Assembly: GCA_963849695.1 (NCBI GenBank) | Contig: CAWKIT010000026.1 | Coordinates: 62,001-126,000, forward strand | Direction: 5' to 3' | Source: DASSUW01 sp963849695 | Lineage (GTDB): Bacteria > Actinomycetota > Thermoleophilia > Solirubrobacterales > Solirubrobacteraceae | DNA: 64,000 nucleotides | Shown here: one piece after another, positions 42,684 to 51,287 of the stretch | Position numbering within the stretch: position 1 is the stretch's first letter | Layout: every line of letters starts with the position of its first letter | Position numbers and translations under genes: made by a program | The notes under the pieces: model-generated | What the model was told of the DNA's origin: nothing | The model's input: the letters and a program-made list of their open reading frames with translations, nothing else | Databases searched by the model: none

Positions 42684-43973
42684 ATGGTCAGCTCACCGCG
42701 GTCGATCCAGCGCACCTACCTGGGGCTGCTGTTCGGCAACACGCTCGCGGCGTCGCTGATCTGGGGGATCAACACGATCTTCCTGCTCGACGCCGGGCTC
42801 TCGAACCTCGAGGCGTTCGCGGCCAATGCGTTCTTCACCGCCGGCATGGTCGTGTTCGAGGTGCCGACCGGGATCGTGGCCGACACCGTCGGGCGGCGCG
42901 CTTCGTACCTGCTCGGCACCGTCACGCTGGCCGCCTCGACGCTGCTCTACGTGCTGCTGTGGCAGGTCGAGGCGTCGTTCTGGCTGTGGGCGGGCGTGTC
43001 GATGCTGCTCGGTCTCGGCTTCACGTTCTTCTCCGGCGCCGTCGAGGCGTGGCTGGTCGACGCACTCGACGCGACCGGCTACCGCGGCGACATGGAGACC
43101 GTGTTCGGGCGCGGCCAGATGATCGGCGGAGCGGCGATGCTCGCCGGCTCGGTCGCGGGCGGCCTGATCGCCCAGCACGCCGGCGTCGCCGTGCCGTTCG
43201 TGCTCCGCGGCGCCATCCTGCTCGTCACCTTCGCGGTCGCCTTCCGGCTCATGCGCGACATCGGCTTCACGCCCAGGCGGGGCGCCAGGCCGCTCGCCGA
43301 GATGCGCGCGATCGCGTCCGCCTCGATCGACCACGGCTGGCGCGTGCCGGCCGTCAAGTGGCTGATGGTGCAGGCGCTGGTCACCGGCGGCGTCGGCATC
43401 TACAGCTTCTACGCCCTCCAGCCGTACCTGCTCGAGCTCTACGGCGATCCGAACGCGTACCAGATCGCCGGCCTCGTGGCGGCGATCGTGGCCGGGGCCG
43501 AGATCCTCGGCGGCCTGGCGGCGCCGCATGTCCGGCGGCTGTTCCACCGGCGCACCTCGGCGCTGATCGCGGCCGCCGCCCTCAGTGCGATCACGCTGGC
43601 GATGATGGGCGTCGCCGACAGCTTCGCCGCGGTGCTGGGCCTGACCGTCGGCTGGGGCCTTCTGTGGGCGGCCGCCACGCCGATCCGGCAGGCCTACATC
43701 AACTCCCTCATCCCCTCCCAGCAGCGGGCGACGATCCTCTCGTTCGACTCGCTGATGGCCTCGAGCGGCGGCGTCTGGGCGCAGCCGGTGCTCGGCCGCG
43801 CCGCCGACGTCTGGGGCTACGGGCCCTCGTATCTGGTCGCCGCCGGCATCTCCGCCTTCGCGCTCCCGTTCCTGAGCCTGTCCCGCCGGCACGAGACGCC
43901 CAGCCGATACCGCGGCGCCGGGCGGCGCCGCGGCGCAGCCCGCCTGACCGACGCTCACCGACCGCTTTATTGA
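42684..43973 (+). CDS. Major facilitator superfamily transporter
   Basis: 429 residues from ATG 42684, with about 12 helices. FEVPTGIVADTVGRRASYLLG is motif A between helices 2 and 3; GLGFTFFSGAVEAWLVDAL and RGQMIGGAAMLAGSVAGGLIAQ follow, which is characteristic of a group of small-molecule exporters annotated as tetracycline- or multidrug-type. Substrate unknown. Divergent from the atypical NarL-like regulator, which may control it. A 22-bp palindrome lies 28 bases beyond its stop. Confidence 0.82.
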   Translation: MVSSPRSIQRTYLGLLFGNTLAASLIWGINTIFLLDAGLSNLEAFAANAFFTAGMVVFEVPTGIVADTVGRRASYLLGTVTLAASTLLYVLLWQVEASFWLWAGVSMLLGLGFTFFSGAVEAWLVDALDATGYRGDMETVFGRGQMIGGAAMLAGSVAGGLIAQHAGVAVPFVLRGAILLVTFAVAFRLMRDIGFTPRRGARPLAEMRAIASASIDHGWRVPAVKWLMVQALVTGGVGIYSFYALQPYLLELYGDPNAYQIAGLVAAIVAGAEILGGLAAPHVRRLFHRRTSALIAAAALSAITLAMMGVADSFAAVLGLTVGWGLLWAAATPIRQAYINSLIPSQQRATILSFDSLMASSGGVWAQPVLGRAADVWGYGPSYLVAAGISAFALPFLSLSRRHETPSRYRGAGRRRGAARLTDAHRPLY

Positions 43974-44001
43974 GGCCAGCCACAGTGCCGGTTCGGGTGG
44001 T

Positions 44002-44023
44002 GGCCGTACCGGGCGGTACGGCC
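44002..44023. repeat. 22-bp palindrome, arms GGCCGTACCG and CGGTACGGCC
   Basis: Two perfect 10-bp arms separated by GG, 28 bases after the MFS stop and 163 before the MMPL start. It could end MFS transcription or bind a dimeric regulator of the MMPL gene. The 213-bp gap also holds a weaker TCGCAG/CTGCGA stem (44118-44138); nothing else is seen. Confidence 0.55.
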
Positions 44024-44186
44024 TGCCCCCGCGGCACATGCGTACCAGCCGCATGGCAGCCCTGCGCGGCTCCCTGGACGCTTTCTGCTGCCGCCGTCAG
44101 CATCGCCCAACCGAGAGTCGCAGCGCGGCCCTCTGCGATGCCAGAGCGACCGGCCGGTTTCTGATGAACCGCGGAAAAGGCAGAGC

Positions 44187-46496
44187 ATGACCCAGCGCGA
44201 TGATGGTGTGAGCGGCAACGGCGCAATCGCGTCCGACGACGAGCAGCCGGCGGACCGGCGGGCAGCCCACGAGCGTCTCTCCACCGGCGCGCTGGCGCGC
44301 TGGGCGCGGGCGTGTGCGACCCACCCGTGGCGTGTCGTCGCCGGCTGGGTGGGCATCGTGGTCGTGCTGATCGTCCTCGTCGGCGCGGTGGGCGGCGACC
44401 TGAGGGACGAGTTCGAGATCCCGGGATCCGACACGCAGAAGGCGACCGACCTGCTCGAGTCCGAGTTCACGTCCGAGCAGGGAGCGGTGCTGAACGTCGT
44501 CTTCGCGGCGCCGAACGGGCAGCGGCTGGACACGCCGGAGCGCCGGGCGGCGATCGAGGAGGCGATCACGCGATTGAAGTCCGGGGAGTTCGCGCCCGGT
44601 GACGGCGAGGCCGGGCTGGAGAGCGTCGGCGATCCGTTCAGCAAGCAGACGTTCTCCGACGACGGCCGGATCGCGTATGCGGAGGCTCAGTTCAACGAGA
44701 CGATCGAGGACAAGGACCGCGAGGCGGTCGTCGCGGTGGAGGATGCGGTCCGCGAGACGGTCGAGCCCGCAGGGGTGACCGTCGAGTACAACGGCGCAGC
44801 GGAGTTCCCGCCGGTCGAGCAGGGCACGTCCGAGATGATCGGCCTGCTGGCCGCGATCATCGTGCTGCTGATCGTGTTCCGCACGTTCACGGCGATGCTG
44901 ATCCCGATCGCGCTGGCGATCAGCGCCCTGGTGACGGCGTTCCTGCTGCTGTACATCCTCGCCGGGCTGACCGACATCAACACGATCACGCCGATCCTGG
45001 TCTCGATGATCGGCCTGGGCGTCGGCATCGACTACTCGCTGTTCATCGTCACGCGGTTCAGACAGCTGTTGCATGAAGGACTCTCGCCACGAGATGCGGC
45101 CGCCGAAGCGGGCGCATCCGCCGGCCGCGCCGTGCTGTTCGCAGGCCTCACGGTCGCGATCTCGGTGACCGGACTGGCGTTCATCGGCCTCGACTTCGTC
45201 ACCAAGCTGGGCATCGGCAGCGCCCTTGGCGTGCTCACCACGGTGCTGATCGCGAACTCGCTGCTGCTCGCGGTGCTCGCGCTGCTCGGTCACAAGGTCG
45301 ACCGGCTGAAGGTGCCGTTCCTACGCCCGCTCGACGATTCCGAAGCGGCTCGCGAGAAGACGCCCGTCGCCCGCTGGGGCCGGTTCGTGACCGCCAACGC
45401 GCGTTGGGTCTTCCCCGTCGTGGCGCTGCTGATCCTCGCCCTGGCCGCGACGTCCCTGCTGGTGCGCCTCGGCGCCGCCGACCAGGGCACGCAGCCCACG
45501 GCGCAGACCAGCCGCAGGGCCTATGACCTGCTCGCGCAGGGCTTCGGACCGGGCTTCAACGGCCCGATCCCGATCGTCGTCGACGTCAACGACGACCCGC
45601 AGGCGCCGCAGGAGATCCACGACGGCGTGGAGGGCCTCACCGGCGTGGCTTCCGTCGGCGAGCCCCAGCTCAACGACGAGAAGTCGGTGGCGATCGTGTT
45701 CGTCACCCCGGACTCGGCTCCGCAGGACGAAGCGACCGACGATCTCGTCGACCGCCTGCGCACCGGCGTCGTGCCCGCGGCGACCGCCGGTGGCGATGCG
45801 GTGGCGTACGTGTCAGGCCAGACGGCCGCGTTCAAGGACATCGCGGATCAGATCATGGATCGGCTGCCCCTGTTCCTGCTCTACATCGTCGGCGTGACCC
45901 TGATCGTCCTGGCGATGGCGTTCAGATCGATCGTGATCTCGGCGACGGCGGCGATCACGACGATCCTCTCCGCCTTCGTCGGCTTCGGCGTCCTCACTCT
46001 GGTCGTCCAGGAGGGTCACCTGCTCGGGCTGACCGGACTCGACAGGACCGGCCCGATCGAGACCTTCGTCCCACCGATCGCCTTCGCGATCCTCTTCGGG
46101 CTCTCGATGGACTACATGGTCTTCCTGATGAGCCGCATCCGGGAGGAGCACGTCCACGGCCTCCCGACCCGCGAAGCGGTGGAACACGGCATCGCCGCCA
46201 TCGGGCGCGTGGTGGTCGCCGCCGCGGTCATCATGGGCACGGTCTTCGCGGCGTTCGTCCTCAGCGCCGACCGCATCCCCAAGGAGTTCGGGCTGCTGCT
46301 CGCCGTGGCGATCCTCACCGACGCGCTGATCATCCGGATGACCCTCGTGCCCGCCCTGCTCACCCTGCTGCGCGAGAGGTCGTGGTACATCCCGGGCTGG
46401 CTGGATCGACTGCTACCGAACGTCACGATCGAGCCGCCGCATGACAGCAAGGAGGCGGTTCCGGCCGAGGCGGAGCCGGCCAAGGCACCCGTCTGA
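44187..46496 (+). CDS. MMPL-family RND transporter
   Basis: 769 residues with AAAGG ahead of the start. Two repeats, each a membrane helix, an extracytoplasmic loop of about 150 residues and five helices. Family markers: GVGIDYSLFIVTRFRQLL and, in the second half, GLSMDYMVFLMSRIREE, where the Asp/Tyr pair couples proton flow; GSDTQKATDLLESEF begins the first loop. MMPL proteins export lipids, glycolipids or hydrophobic drugs in actinobacteria. A stem-loop terminator follows, so it is not in the PadR operon, though its position just upstream suggests related efflux functions. Confidence 0.9.
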   Translation: MTQRDDGVSGNGAIASDDEQPADRRAAHERLSTGALARWARACATHPWRVVAGWVGIVVVLIVLVGAVGGDLRDEFEIPGSDTQKATDLLESEFTSEQGAVLNVVFAAPNGQRLDTPERRAAIEEAITRLKSGEFAPGDGEAGLESVGDPFSKQTFSDDGRIAYAEAQFNETIEDKDREAVVAVEDAVRETVEPAGVTVEYNGAAEFPPVEQGTSEMIGLLAAIIVLLIVFRTFTAMLIPIALAISALVTAFLLLYILAGLTDINTITPILVSMIGLGVGIDYSLFIVTRFRQLLHEGLSPRDAAAEAGASAGRAVLFAGLTVAISVTGLAFIGLDFVTKLGIGSALGVLTTVLIANSLLLAVLALLGHKVDRLKVPFLRPLDDSEAAREKTPVARWGRFVTANARWVFPVVALLILALAATSLLVRLGAADQGTQPTAQTSRRAYDLLAQGFGPGFNGPIPIVVDVNDDPQAPQEIHDGVEGLTGVASVGEPQLNDEKSVAIVFVTPDSAPQDEATDDLVDRLRTGVVPAATAGGDAVAYVSGQTAAFKDIADQIMDRLPLFLLYIVGVTLIVLAMAFRSIVISATAAITTILSAFVGFGVLTLVVQEGHLLGLTGLDRTGPIETFVPPIAFAILFGLSMDYMVFLMSRIREEHVHGLPTREAVEHGIAAIGRVVVAAAVIMGTVFAAFVLSADRIPKEFGLLLAVAILTDALIIRMTLVPALLTLLRERSWYIPGWLDRLLPNVTIEPPHDSKEAVPAEAEPAKAPV

Positions 46497-46502
46497 CACG
46501 TC

Positions 46503-46522
46503 ACGCCGCCGCTAGGCGGCGT
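46503..46522 (+). terminator. Stem-loop after the MMPL gene
   Basis: ACGCCGCC (46503-46510) and GGCGGCGT (46515-46522) pair around GCTA, six bases after the stop. GC-rich, without a T tract. Confidence 0.5.
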
Positions 46523-46542
46523 CGCGATCATCGGTGCGGCAC

Positions 46543-46591
46543 TTGACAGCGGGCATGGCTAACGGTTATCTTCAGCTAGATAACCGTTAGC
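46543..46591 (+). promoter_or_regulatory. padR promoter with 14-bp-arm operator
   Basis: TTGACA (46543-46548), 17-bp spacer, TTATCT (46566-46571): a near-consensus promoter. Overlapping the -10 and start site is a perfect inverted repeat, GCTAACGGTTATCT (46558-46571) and AGATAACCGTTAGC (46578-46591), with a 6-nt centre. It ends six bases before the padR GTG. Autorepression by the PadR protein is the natural reading. Confidence 0.8.
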
Positions 46592-46596
46592 GAGGT

Positions 46597-47181
46597 GTGC
46601 CGGTGCCAGAACCAGTCAGCGTGTCGAGGAACGAGCCGTCCCACGGCTACCAGTTGCGGGTCGTGCAGGAGGTCCTGCTCGCCCTGCTCGCCAAGGAGGC
46701 GTCGCACGGCTACCAGCTGCGCGCCCGCCTCCAGCTGGCGCTCGGCCCGCTGGCCGAGGCGCTCAACGCCGGCCAGGTGTATGTGACCTTGACGCGGGTC
46801 GAGAAGGCGGGCCTGGTGACGTCGGAGCGGGTCGGCCAGAACGATCGCCCGGACCGCAAGGTGTACGAGCTGACCGCGGCCGGGCGCGAGCGGGTGAAGG
46901 AGTGGCTGGCCGACACCAGCTGGCCCAAGCCCGCGCCGGCCGAGTTCCACTTGAAGCTCGTCGCCGCCGCCGCGGCCGGGCTCGGTGATCCCGTGAGGAT
47001 CGTCGACACCCAGCGGCACGCCGTGCTGGCCGGCCTGGCCGCGGCGCAGCGGGCCGCGTTGGCCGAGCCGGACGGGTCGGTGGCCGCGCTCCTCCTCGAG
47101 GGCGTCGTGCTGAGGCTTCAGGCCGACCTGCGCTGGCTCGAGGCCTGCGCCCAGTACTGGAACGCGACGAAGGAACGATGA
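46597..47181 (+). CDS. PadR-family transcriptional repressor
   Basis: 194 residues from GTG 46597. Winged helix about 22-95: VVQEVLLALLAKEASHGYQLRARL, LNAGQVYVTLTRVEKAGLV and the DRKVYELTAAGRERVKEWL wing, then a C-terminal dimerisation helix pair (AEFHLKLVAAAA, ADLRWLEACAQYWNA). The segment SHGYQLR occurs twice (about residues 15-21 and 34-40), a small internal duplication at the N-terminus. It should bind the palindrome just upstream and repress the coupled ABC transporter. Overlaps the next ATG (ATGATG). Confidence 0.9.
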   Translation: MPVPEPVSVSRNEPSHGYQLRVVQEVLLALLAKEASHGYQLRARLQLALGPLAEALNAGQVYVTLTRVEKAGLVTSERVGQNDRPDRKVYELTAAGRERVKEWLADTSWPKPAPAEFHLKLVAAAAAGLGDPVRIVDTQRHAVLAGLAAAQRAALAEPDGSVAALLLEGVVLRLQADLRWLEACAQYWNATKER

Positions 47182-47939
47182 TGGATGCCAACGAGTCGCC
47201 GGGACGCATCGGGCCGGTCGTCCGTGCGCGCGAGCTGGAGAGGCAATACGGCCACGGCGACGGCGTCGTGCGCGCGCTCGACGGCGTCGAGCTCGAGGTC
47301 GCTACGGGCGAGACGCTCGCGGTGATGGGGCCGAGCGGCTGCGGGAAGTCGACGCTGCTGCACCTGCTCGGGGGCCTCGAACGGCCGTCGGGCGGCGAGG
47401 TCTGGCTCGCCGGGCGCCGGGTCGACCAGCTGAGCGAGAAGGCGCTGGCGCGGCTTCGCCGCCACGCGATCGGCTTCGTCTTCCAGGCCTTTCACCTGAT
47501 GGACGAGCTGACCGCCGCGGAGAACGTCGAGCTTCCCGCGCTGCTGGCCGGGCGCTCGCCGCGCAGGGCACGACGCCGGGCCGCGGAGCTGCTGGAACAG
47601 GTCGGGCTCGGCAACCGCGCCGGGCATCTGCCGTCAGCGCTCTCCGGCGGCCAGCGCCAGCGGGTGGCGATCGCGCGCGCGCTCAGCAACGAGCCGCTCG
47701 TCGTCCTCGCCGACGAGCCCACCGGCAATCTCGACAGCGCAGCGACGCTGGACGTGCTCCGCCTGCTCGACAGCCTGCGCGCCGCGGGGCAGACACTGCT
47801 GATCGTCACCCACGACGCCCGCGTCGCCGCCACCGCCGACCGGCTCGTCTCGATGCGCGACGGGGCGTTCGTCGAGGAGACCAGATTGACCCACGGCAGT
47901 ACGGGGCGGCTCGGCGAGCTTGCCGGACTGGAGGGCTGA
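47178..47939 (+). CDS. ABC transporter ATP-binding protein (MacB/LolD type)
   Basis: 253 residues. Walker A GPSGCGKST, Q-loop FVFQAFHLMDELTAAENVELP, signature LSGGQRQRVAIARAL, Walker B VVLADEPTGNLDS and switch His in IVTHDARVA. The NVELP and GNLDS wording is that of the MacB/LolD/FtsE group, which power FtsX-type permeases. It overlaps padR and precedes the permease by three bases, forming padR-ABC-permease. Confidence 0.93.
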   Translation: MMDANESPGRIGPVVRARELERQYGHGDGVVRALDGVELEVATGETLAVMGPSGCGKSTLLHLLGGLERPSGGEVWLAGRRVDQLSEKALARLRRHAIGFVFQAFHLMDELTAAENVELPALLAGRSPRRARRRAAELLEQVGLGNRAGHLPSALSGGQRQRVAIARALSNEPLVVLADEPTGNLDSAATLDVLRLLDSLRAAGQTLLIVTHDARVAATADRLVSMRDGAFVEETRLTHGSTGRLGELAGLEG

Positions 47940-47942
47940 CGG

Positions 47943-49724
47943 ATGGGCCGCGTCGTCCTGGTCGGCCGCCTTGCCGCGCGGGACCTCCGGCGGCGCCCGG
48001 GCGAGGCCGCGCTCCTGCTCCTGGCGATCATGGCCGCCACGACCGTGCTCACGCTCGGCCTCCTCCTGCGGGGAGTCATCAGCAAGCCCTACGAGACCAC
48101 GCGCGAGGCGACGGCCGGGCCCGACGTGGTCGCCGCCGGCGTCCCCGACCGCCTGAAGACGCTGGCGGACGCTCGCGGCGTAGTCCGGCACAGCGGTCCC
48201 TACCCCGTGGTCGCGGCGATCATGGAGGCAAACGGCCGCACCGTGGTGACCCAGACGGTAGGTCGCGACACCGCAGCCGCCCCGGTCGACCAGCCGAAGC
48301 CGACCGCGGGCGGCTGGGTCCGGGATGGCGGAGCGGTCATCGAGGCGGCGTTCGCCGACGCGCTCGGCATCGCCCCCGGTGACCGCGTCACTCTGAAACC
48401 GATGAGGAATGGGGGCACGACCCGCGGGCCGGGCCGGTGGTTCGAGGTCGCCGGGGTCGCGGTCACCGCCGCCACGCCGCCGTATCCGGAGCCGGCCTGT
48501 CTGGCCAATCTCTGCCAGGGCGGCGACGACACCGGCCTGGTCTGGCTCACGAAGGCCGACGCCCTGGGCCTCGATGCGCAGGGCGACCCGCTCTACATCC
48601 TCAATCTGCGGTTGGCGGACCCGGCGGCGGCGCCGGCGTTCGCGGCCGACCGCAATCCGGGCACTGATCCGCCCACGGAGCTGCAGCCGTGGCAGCACAT
48701 TCGTGAGGCGAGCGCCAACCTGGTCGAGAACCAGCGGCGGGCCCTGTTCACGGGCGCGTGGCTGCTTGCCGTGCTCGCCGTGGCGAGCGTCGCGGTCCTC
48801 GTCGGAGGCCGGATGGCCGACCAGATTCGCCGCGTCGGACTGCTCAAGGCGGTCGGCGGCACCCCGGCCCTGATCGCCGCCGTGCTCCTCGCCGAGTACA
48901 TCGTCGTGGCGCTGCTCGCGGCGGCAGCCGGCCTCGCGCTCGGATCGCTGGTCGCTCCACTGCTCACCGAGGCGAGCGCCGGCCTCCTCGGCAGCGCCGG
49001 CCCAAGCACGATCAGCCTCTCCACCGTCGGCCTCGTGATCGCCGTCGCGCTCGCCGTGGCGGTCGGCGCAACCCTCGTCCCCGCCGTCCGGGCGGCCCGC
49101 ACCAGCACGGTCCTGGCGCTCGCCGACGCCGCCCGCCCGCCCCGGCGCAGCGCGCGCCTGATCGCGCTCTCGGCGCGACTGCCCGTCCCGCTCCTCCTCG
49201 GCCTGCGCCTCGCCGCCCGGCGCCCGCGCCGCACGGTGCTCGCCATGGTCGGCATCGCGATCACGGTCACCGGCCTCGTAGCCGCGCTGGGCGCTCATGC
49301 CGAGCTCCTCGACGGCTCGAGCAGCGCTCGCGCCGACCGGCTCAATCAGGTGCTGCTGGTGATCACGATCACGCTCGTGGCGCTCGCCGCGGTCAACACG
49401 GTCTTCATCACGTGGGCGACGGCGCTCGACGGCAGGCACGCATCGGCGCTGGCGCGAGCGCTCGGCGCGACGCCGCAGCAGGTGAGCGCGGCACTCTCCG
49501 CGGCGCAGGTTCTCCCGGCCGTCGTGGGCGCGCTCCTCGGCATCCCGGCAGGCATCGCGCTGCTGGCGGCGGTGGACCCTGATGCGACGGGGTCGCCGCC
49601 GCTGTGGCAGCTGCTCTCGGTGGTTCCGTGCACCGTTGTGGTGGTGGCGGGCCTGACCGCGATCCCGGCCGGCCTCAGTGCCCGTCGCCCCGCGGCCGAG
49701 ATCCTCCAGTCCGAGCTCGCTTGA
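47943..49724 (+). CDS. FtsX-like ABC permease
   Basis: 593 residues. One N-terminal helix, an extracytoplasmic domain of about 210 residues (FADALGIAPGDRVTLKP typical of the MacB periplasmic core), then FtsX helices with RRVGLLKAVGGTPALIAAVLLAEY, a second block after RPRRTVLAMVGIAITVTG, and ALARALGATPQQVSAALSAAQVLPAVVG at the end. The eight or so C-terminal helices make this a duplicated FtsX permease that works as a monomer-type pair. Likely exports a drug, lipid or peptide, induced when PadR releases its operator. Confidence 0.9.
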   Translation: MGRVVLVGRLAARDLRRRPGEAALLLLAIMAATTVLTLGLLLRGVISKPYETTREATAGPDVVAAGVPDRLKTLADARGVVRHSGPYPVVAAIMEANGRTVVTQTVGRDTAAAPVDQPKPTAGGWVRDGGAVIEAAFADALGIAPGDRVTLKPMRNGGTTRGPGRWFEVAGVAVTAATPPYPEPACLANLCQGGDDTGLVWLTKADALGLDAQGDPLYILNLRLADPAAAPAFAADRNPGTDPPTELQPWQHIREASANLVENQRRALFTGAWLLAVLAVASVAVLVGGRMADQIRRVGLLKAVGGTPALIAAVLLAEYIVVALLAAAAGLALGSLVAPLLTEASAGLLGSAGPSTISLSTVGLVIAVALAVAVGATLVPAVRAARTSTVLALADAARPPRRSARLIALSARLPVPLLLGLRLAARRPRRTVLAMVGIAITVTGLVAALGAHAELLDGSSSARADRLNQVLLVITITLVALAAVNTVFITWATALDGRHASALARALGATPQQVSAALSAAQVLPAVVGALLGIPAGIALLAAVDPDATGSPPLWQLLSVVPCTVVVVAGLTAIPAGLSARRPAAEILQSELA

Positions 49725-49730
49725 GCAGGA

Positions 49731-50270
49731 TCACGCCGCCGCCGGCGCGGACCGCCGCCCGGGCGACAGCGTGAGCGGGGCCAGCAGGACGCGCTGCATG
49801 CCGACGCTGAGGCCCGGCGCGTGCGCCTCCTGGTCGTACTTGCGCGCCAGGGCCGCCAGATCGCGCAGCCGGCGCGGCATGCCGCGCCGGTTCATGAGGC
49901 CGGCCTCGGCCATCGCCACGACCTCGGCCAGCATCTCCTCCATGGCCAGCGCGGGCCGGACCTCGACGCGCACGCGCGCCTCCTCGTCGCCCGCGTTGGC
50001 GAACGAGTGGAGGACGCCCGGAGCCACCTCGACCACCTCGCCCGGCCCGGCGAAGCGCCGGCGCAGGCCGACCCGGAACCGCATGAGGCCCTCGACGACC
50101 TCGAAGCGCTCGGTCTGGATCGGGTGGACGTGGGGGATCGGGACGGCGCCGCCGGGGCGCAGGCCGAGCTCGAAGGCGAGCAGCTCGCCGTCCGTGGTCG
50201 CCGCGGTGTCGGTGAAGGTGAAGCGCTCGCCGGTGACGGGGTTCTCGAGTGTCTGTCCTGGCTTGATCAT
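49731..50270 (-). CDS. Cupin-domain protein
   Basis: 179 residues. Cupin motif 1 PHVHPIQTERFEVVEGLMRFRVG and motif 2 PGVLHSFANAGDEEARVRVEV show the double-stranded beta-helix and His metal ligands, followed by a C-terminal helical tail (MEEMLAEVVAMAEAGLM). Could be a dioxygenase, isomerase or a ligand-binding protein. Divergent from the AraC regulator with a shared inverted repeat, so it is its probable target. Ends six bases from the converging permease gene. Confidence 0.82.
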   Translation of the reverse strand: MIKPGQTLENPVTGERFTFTDTAATTDGELLAFELGLRPGGAVPIPHVHPIQTERFEVVEGLMRFRVGLRRRFAGPGEVVEVAPGVLHSFANAGDEEARVRVEVRPALAMEEMLAEVVAMAEAGLMNRRGMPRRLRDLAALARKYDQEAHAPGLSVGMQRVLLAPLTLSPGRRSAPAAA

Positions 50271-50284
50271 GGAACGAAGTCAAC

Positions 50285-50313
50285 CGAGCCATCGCGAGAC
50301 TGTCCATGGCTCG
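50285..50313. promoter_or_regulatory. Inverted repeat CGAGCCAT-13-ATGGCTCG in the cupin/araC divergent promoter
   Basis: Two perfect 8-bp arms, 21 bp start to start, thus on the same DNA face, in the 81-bp gap between the divergent genes. TACGAT (50340-50345) lies six bases before the AraC ATG (leaderless). Likely the site through which the regulator controls both genes. Confidence 0.55.
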
Positions 50314-50351
50314 AACGCTCGCATTCATGCGCGATCGTCTACGATGCAGGC

Positions 50352-51287
50352 ATGGACGCGATAGCCGGACTCCTCGACGGCCCCAGGGCGCGCGACGCGT
50401 TCCTGCTGCGCTCGAGCATGGATCCGCCCTGGTCGCTCCGCATCGAGGACGAGGCGCCGCTGGCCGTGGTGGCAGTCGTCCGCGGCGAGGCCTGGTACGT
50501 CCCCGACGACCGGGAGGCCGAGCCTCTGCGGCGCGGCGACGTCGCGATCGTCCGCGGCCCGGAGCCATACACCGTCGCCGACGACCCCGCCTCCCCGCCC
50601 CAGGTGGTCATCCAGCCCGGCCAGGTGTGCCTGACCCCCGGCGGGGCCGAGCCCGAGCAGATGCGCGACCTCGGAGTCCGCACCTGGGGCAACGCGCCGG
50701 ACGGCGCCACCGTCATGCTCACCGGCACCTACAACCTCGAGGGCGAGGTCAGCGGGCGCCTGCTGCGCGCGCTCCCCGCCGCGCTCGTCCTGCGCGAGGC
50801 CGAGTGGAGCTGCCCGCTGATCCCGCTGATGGCCGACGAGATCGTCAAGGACGAGCCCGGCCAGGAGGCCGTGCTCGACCGCCTGCTCGACCTGCTCCTG
50901 ATCGCCGCCCTGAGAGCCTGGTTCGACCGGCCGGAGGCCGGCGCGCCGGGCTGGTACCGCGCCTATGGCGACCCGGTCGTCGGCCCGGCGCTGCGGCTGC
51001 TGCACCACGATCCCGCCCGCCAGTGGACCGTCGCCGCGCTCGCGCACGAGACCGGCGTCTCGCGCGCCGCCCTCGCCCGGCGCTTCCACGAGCTGGTCGG
51101 CGAGCCGCCCATGAGCTTCCTCGCCGGCTGGCGCATCGCCCTCGCCGCCGACCTGCTGCGCGAGCCCGGCGCCACGATCGGCTCCGTCGCCGAGCAGGTC
51201 GGCTACGGCAGCCCCTACGCGCTCAGCACGGCGTTCAAGCGCGTCCGCGGCATCAGTCCCAAGCAGCACCGCGCCATGGCCGCGTAG
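50352..51287 (+). CDS. AraC-family transcriptional regulator with N-terminal cupin
   Basis: 311 residues from ATG 50352. N-terminal cupin_6-type sensor domain (about 1-180; LRRGDVAIVRGPEPYTVADDP, VMLTGTYNLEGEVSGRLLRALP), then an AraC DNA-binding domain with two helix-turn-helix motifs (VAALAHETGVSRAALARRFHEL and IGSVAEQVGYGSPYALSTAFKR, ending ISPKQHR). The sensor presumably binds a small molecule handled by the divergent cupin protein. Its stop directly abuts the stop of the converging HEAT-repeat gene. Confidence 0.92.
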   Translation: MDAIAGLLDGPRARDAFLLRSSMDPPWSLRIEDEAPLAVVAVVRGEAWYVPDDREAEPLRRGDVAIVRGPEPYTVADDPASPPQVVIQPGQVCLTPGGAEPEQMRDLGVRTWGNAPDGATVMLTGTYNLEGEVSGRLLRALPAALVLREAEWSCPLIPLMADEIVKDEPGQEAVLDRLLDLLLIAALRAWFDRPEAGAPGWYRAYGDPVVGPALRLLHHDPARQWTVAALAHETGVSRAALARRFHELVGEPPMSFLAGWRIALAADLLREPGATIGSVAEQVGYGSPYALSTAFKRVRGISPKQHRAMAA

